Shown here: positions 26,313-36,963 of the stretch, piece by piece | How the letters are laid out: every line of letters starts with the position of its first letter | Numbering within the stretch: the first letter of the stretch is position 1 | Source: Semisulcospira habei | Taxonomy: Eukaryota; Mollusca; Gastropoda; Semisulcospiridae | Direction of reading: 5' to 3' | Assembly (NCBI GenBank): GCA_036245525.1 | Contig: BTPG01000002.1 | Span: 160,820,834 to 160,884,833, forward strand | DNA: 64,000 nt | Notes under the pieces: generated by a model | Databases searched by the model: none | Told to the model about the DNA's origin: nothing | Seen by the model: the letters and a program-made list of their open reading frames with translations, nothing else | Program-made: the position numbers and the translations under genes

Positions 26313-27480
26313 GGAACGATAAACCTTTATTTTACAATGGTAAAAGCATTTGGTCACGAAGCCGAGAGAGAGAGAGAATCAATGAATCTTTATTTTACAA
26401 CGGTAAAGATATTAACAATGTCGGAGGCAATGCCATTTTTTTTTTCAAATCTGCCGTTGCTACATCTACAGACAAACACAACAATTACATTATATTAATA
26501 CATGTATATGACCAACGCCTACGGGGTGTGTTGGGGGAGGGGAACAATAAAAAAATTTTAAAAAACAGCAGCACTATACATACACATCAGTAGAATGGGT
26601 ACTTACTAACGATGATATCTACGTATAGAAAGCAAAGCTTGCAGATATAGTTATGGCTGCGAAGATAAGTGTTTAAGAAGACTTTTCTTGAAACATGATA
26701 CCGTTGGAGTGGTCTTCATGTGGGACATGATGGAAGGGAATTCCACAAAGTCGCCCCCGAGAATGCTAGACTGGTTTTAAATAAGTCTATTCTGGTTTTG
26801 GGTACTACATACAGGCTTTTCGTATCGCCATAGCGGGACTGAGACCGGACTAGCAGCTGGGTTAGATATTTTGATGTGTTGTCATTCCGAATCTTGAACA
26901 GGAGAACACCTTTGTTAAATGCAAACTGATTCTTGAGAGAAAAAAGTCCCGCTTTGTGAATCTTATCATCCGTTGTCAATTTAGGATCGGGTAAAATTAA
27001 TTTCGCTGCTCGACTGTGTAAGGAGTTCAATCTTTTTAAATGTTCATATCTGCAGCCATCCCACACCGTCGAAGCATAATTAATGTGGGACTGAATATGT
27101 GCATAATAAAATAATTTGCTGGTTTCAAAGTCGGTGAAGTGCTTCAGTTTGGACAGCATGAAAATGTTTCTTGAACAGTTTTACACACTTTATGCGTGTG
27201 TGCCTGCCACTTGAGCTGATCATCTATGATAATTCCAAGGAGGCAGTGTTCAGACACTTGCTCAATAGAATTGCCTTCGAATGACAAATCGAGGGAAAGG
27301 GGGCTTAATTGGTGTTTTTGGCGTGTCGCAACTACCATTGACTTAGTTTTTGCTGGATGGATACTCATTGAGTTACGTTCACACCAGGCGGACACCTCAT
27401 CAAGGCTCTGTTGTAGGTTTTCTGCAACCACATTAAGGTTTTTATATGCCGTGTGGATTGAAGTATCCGTCAGCAAACAA
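26313..27480 (-). mobile_element. LINE family N 3' part, minus strand
   Basis: Read on the minus strand, the region encodes the end of a reverse-transcriptase ORF: NLQQSLDEVSAWCERNSMSI, HPAKTKSMVVATRQKHQ and YASTVWDGC, then IDLFKTSLAFSGATLWNSLP near 26750. The frame changes near 27150. The 3' end (ttattttacaacggtaaaga on +) matches the terminus of the copies at 40620 and 54200. It is 5'-truncated and inactive. Confidence 0.8.
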
Positions 27481-27825
27481 GTCACAACACTCTTCGAGAG
27501 TTGTCTGTGCTTATGGTACGAGCTGCTTATCTTCCTTGACTTTGCTCTCGGTCGTTGTTGGAAGTCGTGCGTTGCAAACGAGAGCTCACTATTCTCCACT
27601 GTCATCTCTACCTCACGTGACCCGCCGGACTTCTGTGTCGCTAGGTCTGAGTGAACTGGACTGATAGACGATGGACAAAACTGCGCGTCTTTTGACACGA
27701 ACACTGAGTTAAAATGCCCGGATATCGCATGCTTGTTCTGGTTTTTAAACAACACGTGCTATTTTGACATATTTAAGAGTTTCTAACAACGCCTTTTCAT
27801 CCTGCTAGAGAAGCAGGAAACATGT

Positions 27826-27908
27826 TTATATACTGACAAGCAAACAAATTGCGAGATTTTTTAATCGTGGGAAACACTTTATCGCATTTCTTGTGCTCGT
27901 CAATATAG
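27826..27908. mobile_element. Palindromic MITE family F
   Basis: The ends tatactgacaagcaaa and tttcttgtgctcgtcaatata are inverted, with diverged inner arms. Confidence 0.5.
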
Positions 27909-28084
27909 TTCAGTCGTTGCCAGGGTAAACAAAGACAGTAATTTTTTTTCTGTCCGGCAGTTTTTTACACCAAACCTTTTTTTTTTTCAATTCGGGAACT
28001 ATTTTAAGACGTGTGTATTTGTTAGCGTTTGATACACGTTGCTTTAATCTTTTCTTTTTCTTTCAATGTTGGCATGGTCTTACT

Positions 28085-28315
28085 ATCAATGCCCCCCATC
28101 CACTGGGGGACTTGCGTGGGGTTAACTACTGTTTAGTCCCAAGGGTCACCCTGGTCAGCCCCTATGAGTGGGTTTTTCTCGTCTTCTTTTTCTGGAGCTT
28201 ACGTTTCTGTCTATTTGTGGTCCATTCGCCGGTAATTTTCCTTTTTTAAATTCTCCCTACTGTTTGCGCTGCTTGTAGCCCTTTATATTGGATGTGTATT
28301 GCTACATGGTCTACT
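28085..28315 (+). repeat. Truncated CAAT-tailed repeat
   Basis: It matches the first half of the elements at 31171-31526 and 46335-46720 (gggtcaccctggtcagcccc, ctctccctact-type strings, tattggatgtgt). The tail is absent because the copy abuts the Rex1-like LINE. Confidence 0.6.
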
Positions 28316-28639
28316 GCACCTGAGAGATGATGAATTATATATTTGCGGTTAATGATTTTTATATATCGTTTCCTTGTACTCCGGACATCAAACTCTTGTC
28401 TATTTCGCTTCGTTCTTTCTACGCGCCAAGGGAGTTCCCACAGCTGTTTTTCACCCTAGATTACATCCATCCACGTGCCAACGCCACTAATGCAGCTGAT
28501 CCGGCATATTTGTAGTACATTACAGAAACTGGATGCCATATCTCCGGATGCCCCAAAGTTCGTTCTCGGTGATTTTAATCACTGCACTTTGGACAAATGT
28601 CTCAAAACATACCATCAGTACGTGACATGTCGCTCACGA

Positions 28640-28853
28640 TTAACTCATTCAGCCCAACGCACGTATTTCCCAAATTTTGGAGACGGCATCTAACGACTAT
28701 GCACCTGTTGCAGGAGATGGATCGACCGTGATAATTCAAGGGTAGTGCCAGATTAGCTTGGCGCCGACAGGCGCCAAGCTAATCTGGCACTACCCTTGAA
28801 TTATCATGGTCGACCCATCTCCTGCAGCAGTGCGTCAGGGCTGAATGGGTTAA
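28640..28853 (+). mobile_element. TTAA palindromic MITE family A, full length
   Basis: The element is 214 bp, TTAA to TTAA, inside the endonuclease region of the Rex1-like LINE. Removing it with one TTAA joins cgctcacgaTTAA to ataaaactatag in frame (RSRLNKTIDLC). The inner palindrome ctaatctggcactacccttg is nearly perfect. Confidence 0.9.
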
Positions 28854-30934
28854 ATAAAACTATAGATCTGTGTTGCGATAATGTGCCTTCTGCCTACACA
28901 TCTTTCCCATTACCTCCCCTTGGGTCAGCGGACTGTAACAGCGTGTTCCTCGCCCCTACCTACAAGCCAGTTATTCAGCGTGTAAAGAAAGTGGTAAAAA
29001 CCGTGTAGAACTGGACTAGTGACTGTATCGCACGTCTACAAGGCTGTTTTCACTGACTGCACACGCTGGGATGTGTTTTATGAAACGTGTACTGGCCTAG
29101 AAGAACTGAATGACGTGATGTCATCGTACATTTCCTTTTGTGTGGAATCGGTCATACCCACGAAACGAATCGCGATTTATCCAAATAACAGACCTTGGGT
29201 GACGAAAGATCTAAAAGCTTTGATTAATAAAAGAAAAAGGTTGTTTTTTGATAGCACAGTAGAGGATAAGAAAAATGTCAACAAATAAGTGAAACCTGCA
29301 ATCAGACAAGCAAAATACACGTACAAAAACAAAATTGAGAGAAAGTTTACTGCTGGAAATTTCAGATCAGCCTGGCAGGGATTTAAAAACATGGCAGCTG
29401 TAAATGTAGTTTCTGATCCATTTAGGTCAAGGTCAAACTTGGGAATTTAGCTAATCAGGTGATCGCTGATGAGATGAATTTATCTTTTCACACGTTTTGA
29501 GACGCATGACTTTAGTACCAACATTGCTGATCTAAGATGTACCATGTCGCCTGGTGATCCAATTGTTATTGATACAGAGTGTGTGGCAAAACGTTTAAAG
29601 AGTATCAATGTAAACAAAAGCCCAGGCCCAGATGGTATCTGCGGAAGAACATTACGTTATGTTGTGCAGATCAAGTGGGTGGCGTCCTTCTGCAATTTTT
29701 TCCAGCTCTCTATCGACACCTGTTTCATCCCCCAAATCTGGAAATCCTCTACTATCATACCTCTCCCCAAAAAGACACCACAAAGAACCCAATGACTTTC
29801 GACCTGTAGCCCTGACCTCTTCAGTCATGAAAACCCTGGAAAAGATCATCAGATCGTTCATTCGTTCCGTTGCTGAACCCCTTCTCGACCCTCTACAATT
29901 TGCATAAAAGACTGAAAAAGGTGTGGAGGACGCCAAGCAGTTCATACTAAACACATTGTATACACATCTAGAAAAGCCACAGGCACATGCTAGGATTTTA
30001 TTTGCCGATTTTTCTAGTTGTTTTAACACTTACAATCTCACATCTTGGCTGAGACTGATCCATGATTTCTCCCTCGACTGTAGGCTGATATCATGGGTTT
30101 TGGAATTTTTAACAAACAGAATTCGGAGACTGAGTTCTTGTCAACAATCTTTTTTATGACTGGCGTCTTACCAGCACTGGTTCCTCTCAAGGTTATGTTT
30201 TGTCTCCTCTTCTCTACATTATGTACACTAACTGTTTTAGAAGCCACTATGGAAATCGTTTACCTTGTGAAATTTTCAGACGATTCAGCATTACTTAGTC
30301 TTTTACAGGGTTCCGAACAACATCGCGGGCCTGCTTTGGATGAGTTTGTAATATGCTGTGATGAGTCCTTTCTTGATCTGAATGTTACAAAAATAGAGCT
30401 CATCATTGATTTCAGAAAGCAGACAGCACTCTCTGAAGTTACTGTTTTACTTAAACAGGCCGTTGAAATTGTCAGTAGCATTAAGTACCTCGGTACTATC
30501 TTCGACAACAAACTCTCATAGAATGAAAATACCGAGGTCATTGTGAAGAAAGGTCAGCAGCGGTTATACTTTTCACGTACACTTAATTTGTTTTCAATGG
30601 ACAAAAGAATTTTGATCCTGTTCTGTAAATCTTTCATTGGAAGTGTGTTGTCTTTTTCTTTTATCTGTTGGTATTCCAACTTGAGTATCAAAAACAAAAA
30701 TGCGCTGGACAATATCGTAAGGGTCGCATCAAAAATCATTGTTGACAATTTTGTTTTGTATAGAGACAAATGGTGAAAAAGGCATACTGTATTTTGGCTA
30801 GCAATGATCATGTTCTGACCGCCGAGTTTGACCGTCTCCCCTCGGGACGTCGGTGCCGCTGTCCAGCGTGTAGGTCGAACAGACGAAAATTCTCTTTTGT
30901 CCCTACTGCAATTCGTCTCATTAATGATGCCCGA

Positions 30935-30975
30935 GTGTGTGTGTGTGCGTGCGTGTGTGTGCGCGCGCGCGCGCT
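30935..30975 (+). repeat. (TG)n/(CG)n short tract
   Basis: It lies directly after the last recognisable coding block of the Rex1-like LINE. Confidence 0.8.
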
Positions 30976-31170
30976 CGTGTATTACGTAGCAGCAAATTGT
31001 GTGCTTTCCTGTAAGATTTTTTTTTCACGAGTGATAATGCCAGTAACTTTTTTCCCCTTGCCCCTTAAATTGCTAGTCATCAAATCTTACTTTTTTTATT
31101 ATTATTATTTTATATACTATTTTTATTTCATTTCATTATTATTATTTTCTGTAATTTCTATTTTAAAATA

Positions 31171-31526
31171 GTTCCCACGGTCACCCTGGTCAGCCCCACA
31201 GGGTGGGTTTTTCTCTCTATTCTGGGGCATGTGTTTCTGTCTACCCTTTGTCCATTCACCTGTATTTGCCTTTTTAAAACTCTCCCTACTGTCTGCACTG
31301 CCTGTAGCTCTTGATATTGGATGTGTGTTGCTAAATGGTCTTAGCTTTATTTAGGCCCCATGTTGTAGGTTTATTTAACGTATTTGACCGGCTGGCGACA
31401 TACATTCAATTTTCTGTTTAGTTTTTTTTTTTTTTTTTCACAAGCAGTGCAGGCACGTCCTGAGAAAGCCTTGTTGCTGTCGTGACATTAAGCAATGTAC
31501 AATCAATCAATCAATCAATCAATCTG
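31171..31526 (+). mobile_element. CAAT-tailed short interspersed element
   Basis: The element of about 356 bp starts gttcccacggtcaccctggt and ends in (CAAT)n. The flanks ttttaaaata (31161-31170 and 31527-31536) form a 10-bp target duplication. A nearly identical copy lies at 46383-46720. I see no clear A and B boxes, so it could be a LINE-derived 3' fragment mobilised in trans rather than a classical SINE. Confidence 0.7.
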
Positions 31527-31835
31527 TTTTAAAATAATTGAATTATTATTATTGGCTTAAATTAATTCCTTTTTAAAAAAAAACAACGTTTTTACTGCTG
31601 TGCATTGTGTGGTGATCTGAGCTGATATGTGCACGTATGATGGGTTTTTTTAAATGCATTTTATTTATTATTGTTGTGCTGTTTTTAAATACATTAGATT
31701 TTAATTGAATTCAGTGATTGTTGCTATCATTATTGTATGCATATTTTAATGTAATTTATATCTGAGCCTGTCAGACCACTTTGCCCCTAGCGGGAGAAAT
31801 AAAGTTTATTGAATTATATTGAACACATATTGTGT
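31527..31835 (+). mobile_element. Probable 3' UTR of the Rex1-like LINE
   Basis: It ends ccctagcgggagaaataaag followed by tttattgaatt, a terminus typical of Rex1/CR1-like LINEs. Continuity with 31170 across the CAAT-tailed insertion supports this, but no coding is present. Confidence 0.45.
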
Positions 31836-31911
31836 AACTGTAAGGATTTTTCTACTCTTGTTCGTAAACTAAGTCACGATACATTAGCACGAAGGTGCAG
31901 CGTCCCTAGCA

Positions 31912-32078
31912 TGTCTCAGGTTTATTTAGCATAATTAGACCGGCTGGTGACATACATTCAATATTGTGTGTGTGGGAAGAGGGGGGGGGGAATGGGAGTG
32001 GGGGGTTCAGAAGCAGCGGAGGCACGTCCGGAGGAAGTTTTGTTGCTGTCGGGACGTTTAAGCAATGTACAACCAACC
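31912..32078 (+). repeat. Partial CAAT-tailed repeat, second half
   Basis: It matches the right half of 31171-31526: gaccggctggtgacatacat, ggcacgtccg-type sequence, gttgctgtcgggacg and aagcaatgtacaa. The tail is decayed to ccaaccaacc-type sequence. Confidence 0.6.
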
Positions 32079-32421
32079 TACCATGTGTCAGACACTCAAT
32101 GTTCTGAACGCAACATTGTTCTTTATTAAACATGTTGATATTATTTTCCTTTTATTTTTAATGCACTTTTCCAACGTTCACACTGATTACAAAATTGTAC
32201 CATTTTTCCTACAAGACTTTCCATTACCAGGTCGAGTTGTGCTGATGCACTAGGCTTTATTTGAAAGAGGCACTTCTTGTATATGTGAAAATGGCGATTT
32301 TCAAAAGAAGTTGTTTAAAACATAGCGTTGTCTGAGAAATCTACAACAAACCCAAAAAGTCAAAAGTCAAATTTCACCAAAGGGCAGAAGTTCACTCCAG
32401 ACAAAAGACGCCTATTTTCCA

Positions 32422-32512
32422 TGTGCAAAGGCCATCGGGCCGACATCGGCCGCCGTTGACCCACGCACGATTGTTCGCGGGCCGACGTCGGCCCGATGGC
32501 CTTTCGCGCATT
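32422..32512. mobile_element. GC-rich palindrome family E
   Basis: The arms gcaaaggccatcgggccgac and gtcggcccgatggcctttcg are inverted, with the inner part cggccgccgttgacccacgc partly self-complementary. A second full copy lies at 58288-58395 and a one-armed copy at 5711-5775. Confidence 0.7.
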
Positions 32513-32819
32513 GGGTTCATATTTTCATGGCGATCAAAATTTCTTTGACAAAAAATGTTATGAATTAAAAACGAATTCACTTGCCATGGGTCATATTTTA
32601 AATTTAAAGAATTCAAAGTGTGATTGGTAGTCCATACAGTGCTTGTCGTGTTTCTTTTGTCAAAGGCTATAGTGTGTGTGTGTGTGTGTGGGGGGGGGGG
32701 GGTGCAAAAATGTTTACAGCTGGCATGTCTACAGCTCGAGATTTATTTTTACAGTAAAAATCGGAAACCTTGATGGTACAACAAACGCTTATCTTTTACA
32801 CTGATCAGGATTTTGATTA

Positions 32820-32980
32820 TACATTTGATTTGATGTCATGTCATGTCAATAGATGTATTGTGATCTGATCTGATCTGCTCTGACCTAATTTGATTGGATT
32901 GGACTGGATCGAATTGAACTGGATTGGGCCCATTTGGACTAAATCTGATCTGAGCTTTAAATATGATTTTACATTTGATT
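32820..32980 (+). repeat. Degenerate TGATCTGAT-type short-unit repeat
   Basis: Overlapping 5-10-bp units (gatctgatctgatctg, ttggattggactggat) give a low-complexity tract. No other feature is seen between 32080 and 33270 apart from family E and a short (TG)n with poly-G at 32672-32701. Confidence 0.6.
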
Positions 32981-33273
32981 ACGATATGTGTATGCATATT
33001 CCTGTTTGACGCACTTCTGGTTTAAAAAAAATTGTCTTGTTTATCGGACGTTCTGATGACGTCACCAGCAAAACCAAAACCCGCTTGACTTGTTTTGTGA
33101 TTTTGGCAACATGACTTTATACCTGTAGCGGCATTTGTGTGAAGAAGGCACTTGTAACCATGTATCTTATATAGCTATAGCGGCGCACCTGGCTTAGTAG
33201 CTGGTGCAGGACTACGTTCGCTCATGCAACTGGCCCCTCTGTTCCACACACCAGGCTTGCCGGGCGTTTTATT

Positions 33274-33490
33274 TTAACCTCTCAACTGTCGAGGCAGAGC
33301 GAAAGCCCATCTACAAGAGACATACATCCTCATGAGCCCATTCAGTCGCGGGCTCAGGAGGATTTGTTGCTATTGTCAGTCCTGTGGTCTTCGTTCCTAC
33401 GTTTGGTCCCATTTCATTTGTGTTCTTCACGGCGAATTTCGGGCCGACAGCGTGCCGTGGTTTCAGACGCGGCGAAATCCGCGCCGCCCA
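33274..33490 (+). mobile_element. TTAA palindromic MITE family B, diverged
   Basis: TTAA at 33274 is followed by a diverged terminus and the hairpin arm acaagagacatacatcctca. The right part (atttcatttgtgttcttcac, ggtttcagacgcggcgaaat) matches 2876-2935 of the copy at 2733. Confidence 0.55.
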
Positions 33491-33739
33491 CGCCCACGGG
33501 CAGACAATGGGTTCAATGGGCAGAGACGCAGCATTTGACAAGACGCATGCCAACACGTCTTGGGGAATGCTTGGAAAACAGCAAAGACAAGTTTGTTTTT
33601 TTTAAAATGAATTTGAACTCTGTTTTGTATGTAGGGTGTAGGCCTACCCACAATGGAAATGTCAGTGTGACGGTATTTCGCGCCACTTGAAGCGATTTTC
33701 ACGATTTTGTTGCGTGGCAGCCAGGAAACAAACATATGT

Positions 33740-33845
33740 ATCAAAGTTGTTGTTTTGTTGTTGTTGTTTTGGTTTTTTTTTGGGGGGTTGTTGTGTTGTT
33801 GTTTTGTTGTTTGTTTGTTTTGTTTTCTTTTTTGTTTGTTTTTTA
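33740..33845 (+). repeat. TTG/TTTG low-complexity tract
   Basis: A purine-poor simple sequence of gttgttgttttggtttttt type. Confidence 0.85.
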
Positions 33846-33866
33846 ATCGGATGAACCGTTAATATT

Positions 33867-33985
33867 TTAACCAGTTCAGTGCCGAGAAAATCTGTACGCA
33901 ACTCTTCTGCAAGTGGTATAGATCCTCATGAGCCCCCGCATTTACTATACCTCTTGCTGACAACACTTTTAATCTATGCCCCTGT
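33867..33985 (+). mobile_element. TTAA palindromic MITE family B, truncated
   Basis: It starts TTAAccagttcagtgccgag and has the hairpin gtatagatcctcatgagccc with only part of the right arm (ctatacctcttgctgacaac). The right end is lost before a C-rich tract (34007-34024). Confidence 0.6.
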
Positions 33986-34199
33986 AAAGGGGTTCCGGAC
34001 ACTCCTTCCCCCCCCCCCCCCCCCACCTTTCCAAACAGGCATCAATCACTCGGTATATCAAAGTCCCTATTTTGGAGTTTTCGATATTTCGGTGGTGATA
34101 AGGTGCAAGAGGTTCTCACACTTGCTTGCACCCCCCATCGCGGACCTTTTCAGCCACTGAAAAAGTAACGGTATGGTCTCTTGTATCAGGTTGAAGGTC

Positions 34200-34290
34200 C
34201 CGAACAAAAAGTCCCCTCCCCCCCCCCCCTTCTTCCTCCACCCCCCCCCCCCACCCCCACCCCCCGCACCCACCCCACACACACACATAC
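34200..34290 (+). repeat. C-rich tract with short (CA)n
   Basis: Poly-C runs of about 8-10 bp are separated by ctt and tcc and followed by cacacacacatacacacac. Open frames over it are low-complexity artefacts. Confidence 0.8.
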
Positions 34291-34489
34291 ACACACTGAC
34301 ATACCGCGGGGAGATAAGAGATAACTGATCCGGACCATGGTCGGTGTGCACCGTTAGGTAAAAACTATGATTACAACTTGTCTTTACAACCTCTTAGATG
34401 ACGTGGGGACTCCCATAAACACAATACGCATTCCGCGTAGTCATGAGTAGTTTCACAACCAAACTAATGTATAGAAAAGAATCGGACAG

Positions 34490-34945
34490 GCCACGGAACA
34501 CTGCCGTTTCCTTACTGTCCAGTCTTTTAGCCATACTCGGTCCCAATATTTCAATCCCCTAAAAAACACTACAGTACCGCCCACCAGCTGCACATTTGCC
34601 ATGCACAAAATAACCCAAAAAAAACAGCACATTGACAGTCTCACTTCTTGGCCATGAACCGGATTCATTACCAACCCCACACCCAAGCACAGCTTAAATC
34701 GGCGTCGGTGCCCCTCAAATCACTACGTCAACGGCAACTCAACATAGGCCCACAATTGTCCACTGGACAAGCTCGGGGTGGTATGAATCAAAGCACCAAG
34801 CATGTCTCCTCTCATCTAACCAGACATTTCTAGCAAATTCCAGCATTCAGCCCTACTAATTTTCAAACAAGGCAAAAATTATTTAAAAACACCGGTCCTT
34901 GCACTGCCTCAACTGCCAAATTTGAATATGTAACATGACCAACAG
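34490..34945 (+). mobile_element. Single arm of foldback family M
   Basis: It is closely similar to the right arm of the element at 23639-24494, ending in accggtccttgcactgcctc and aacatgacc. No second arm lies nearby. Confidence 0.65.
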
Positions 34946-36130
34946 GCTTTCTTCCCTTGGACAGTCGCCAAGGGAATTTACTCACAAACCTCACCAAAGA
35001 CTTTCACAATTGTTTGAAGGTTGCTTCCCTTGTGTCTTTATGGTATGATTCTAATGATTTTGTGAGAGGGTCAAGCCCTGCAATTCAATGCACCGTCGTA
35101 CATCAATGCACTGTCGTACATTAGTCTCTCCAGCACGCGCATTATACAGCCGGAAGTAAAAATGAACCCTTACCACCTGGCACACATTTTCATCAGCAAC
35201 CACACTACAAAGCATGTCCGTACATCCAGACATCCCCCATCGGCAGTCACTGGACCCCTGTCATTCACTCGGTGGCGGATCCGAGCGGCGGGGTGGGGGG
35301 CTAGGGGCACGCCCCCTCCCTCCCCCCTCCCCTTTCCGTCAGCCCTCGCAATTTTTTGTTTTCGTTTTTGTGGATAGATATTTGTGGAATCTGGTTGTGG
35401 ACCTGTTTTACTATTCCTCTTTTCTTGTTTTGCTCAAATTGTAACACCACCCTTCCCTCGCCCCTCCCCGCACTGGCCTACTGACTATTTAAAGTTTAGC
35501 GTCCTACTGCACTGGGTACAGCTAGTGTATTTCACTTATTTTAGGGGATCGGTGGGTTCCTGGGTTTATATTCGGATATCATCCTCTGATAATGCTGATC
35601 TGCACCCAGACATAGGGTGTCGTGTGCCCGCAACTCACAGGGTCTCACCTCGTGCTGTGCGATACAATCATTGCCTCCTCAGAATGAGGCAGCCATCTGG
35701 CAATAAGGCGTTGACTTCAGGTCAACCCCGGCTGTGGGAAAGTTCCAATCACTGCCAACCCAGTCCCTCAGCCAGCCATAGAGTTTCATGTGCCCCTTCA
35801 GTCAAAGGAGCTCATGGAAAACAATACCCCTCTGTGCGATACCTCATTGTATCCGCAGACTTGGTAGTCATCCAGATTTAACTCATTCGCGGCAAACCCC
35901 ATCCGGATGCGCGGCTTATGCCGTGCATCCGGATGCGGCTGGTGCGCCCAAATGAGGTATGTCTATGATTGTAGACACGCGCAGTGAGGCAATAATTCAA
36001 TCAGAAAGCGAGAAACCAACTGTGCTGTGAGTGTCTTCTCCGGGGTAAGCAGTGGGTTGCCCGGGTGTCGCCCATGTTATTGTCCATGATACAGTCGTTT
36101 GATTGTGGTGATGGATATAACCGTCGGTGA
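34946..36130. other. Stretch without a recognised gene
   Basis: A 165-codon frame at 35384-35881 has no recognisable motif and no splice context. A family D-like palindrome (ccggatgcgcggcttatgcc) starts at TTAA 35878 but lacks a matching right TTAA. Nothing else is supported. Confidence 0.4.
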
Positions 36131-36773
36131 GTAATATAATAATAATAATAATAATAAGTGGTGCTAAGTCCCTAATCCCACCACACTTCGTAATGCCTTT
36201 CTACATGATCTCAGTAACACTCATTTTGACGAGGTCCTTCTAGGAGATGATCCAAATATTGCGCTGTCCACTTGGTACAGTTTATTCTTTGGAGTATTAG
36301 ACAGACATGCGCCGATTATAACAAGAGTAAAGAATGAGATACTTCCCCCTTGGTTGACAAAAAGAAATAATGCATGCTATGTCGGTGCAAAATGACCTAA
36401 CAAGAGAAAAGAACTTTGATGAATTTAAAAAGCAGCGAAACCGTGTGAGATCAATGGTGCGAGCCGCGAGGAGAGACTTTATCCGCAACATTGTCAAGGA
36501 CAACAAAGATGTGTCAGCAGTGTGGCGGGTACTAAATTCGATCACCCGAGGCAATAGTAGTAGGTCAACAACCATCCCTAGTAATCTCTCCGCCGACACA
36601 TTCAACGAACATTTTCTGTCTGTTGCGGATTTGATAACTACTCCTAGTCGTAATACAGAGGCTGACATATGCCCAGATTACTTAGTTAATTTCTGCAACA
36701 GATAAACAAATGGCACACCACCATTTAATATCCCTTCACTTGCTGTGCACAAAGTGGGCAAATTAATTAATAA

Positions 36774-36909
36774 TAATAATAATAATGGCTACTTATATAG
36801 CGCTTATCATTAAATAAGCTCTAAGCGCTTTACAAATAAAGAGTGGGAGTGGAGGGGGTCATAAAACCAGAGAAACAACGGATTCTGCAATACACACGCG
36901 CACGCACAC

Positions 36910-36963
<54 letters not shown>

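Larger units (their letters stand above)
28320..31170 (+). mobile_element. Rex1-like non-LTR retrotransposon, degenerate
   Basis: An endonuclease part is visible (RSFYAPREFPQLFFTL, KFVLGDFNHCTLDKCL, LPPLGSADCNSVFL), then reverse-transcriptase blocks (NKSPGPDGICGRTLRYV, RPVALTSSVMKTLEKII, VKFSDDSALLSLLQG, DESFLDLNVTKIELIIDF, VSSIKYLGTIFDNKLS) and a C-terminal CRCPACRSNRRKFSFVPTAI. Block order and wording fit the Rex1 group of CR1-like LINEs as I recall it. Many frameshifts and stops occur. A family A MITE sits at 28640-28853. Its 3' UTR appears to continue at 31527-31835. Confidence 0.78.

Noticed and set aside
27144..27755. Independent 203-codon minus-strand gene
   Set aside because: The last two thirds is LINE reverse-transcriptase sequence; the first third is a chance upstream extension.
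35384..35881. 165-codon ORF
   Set aside because: No recognisable domain, no splice partner and no codon-level signal that I can see.
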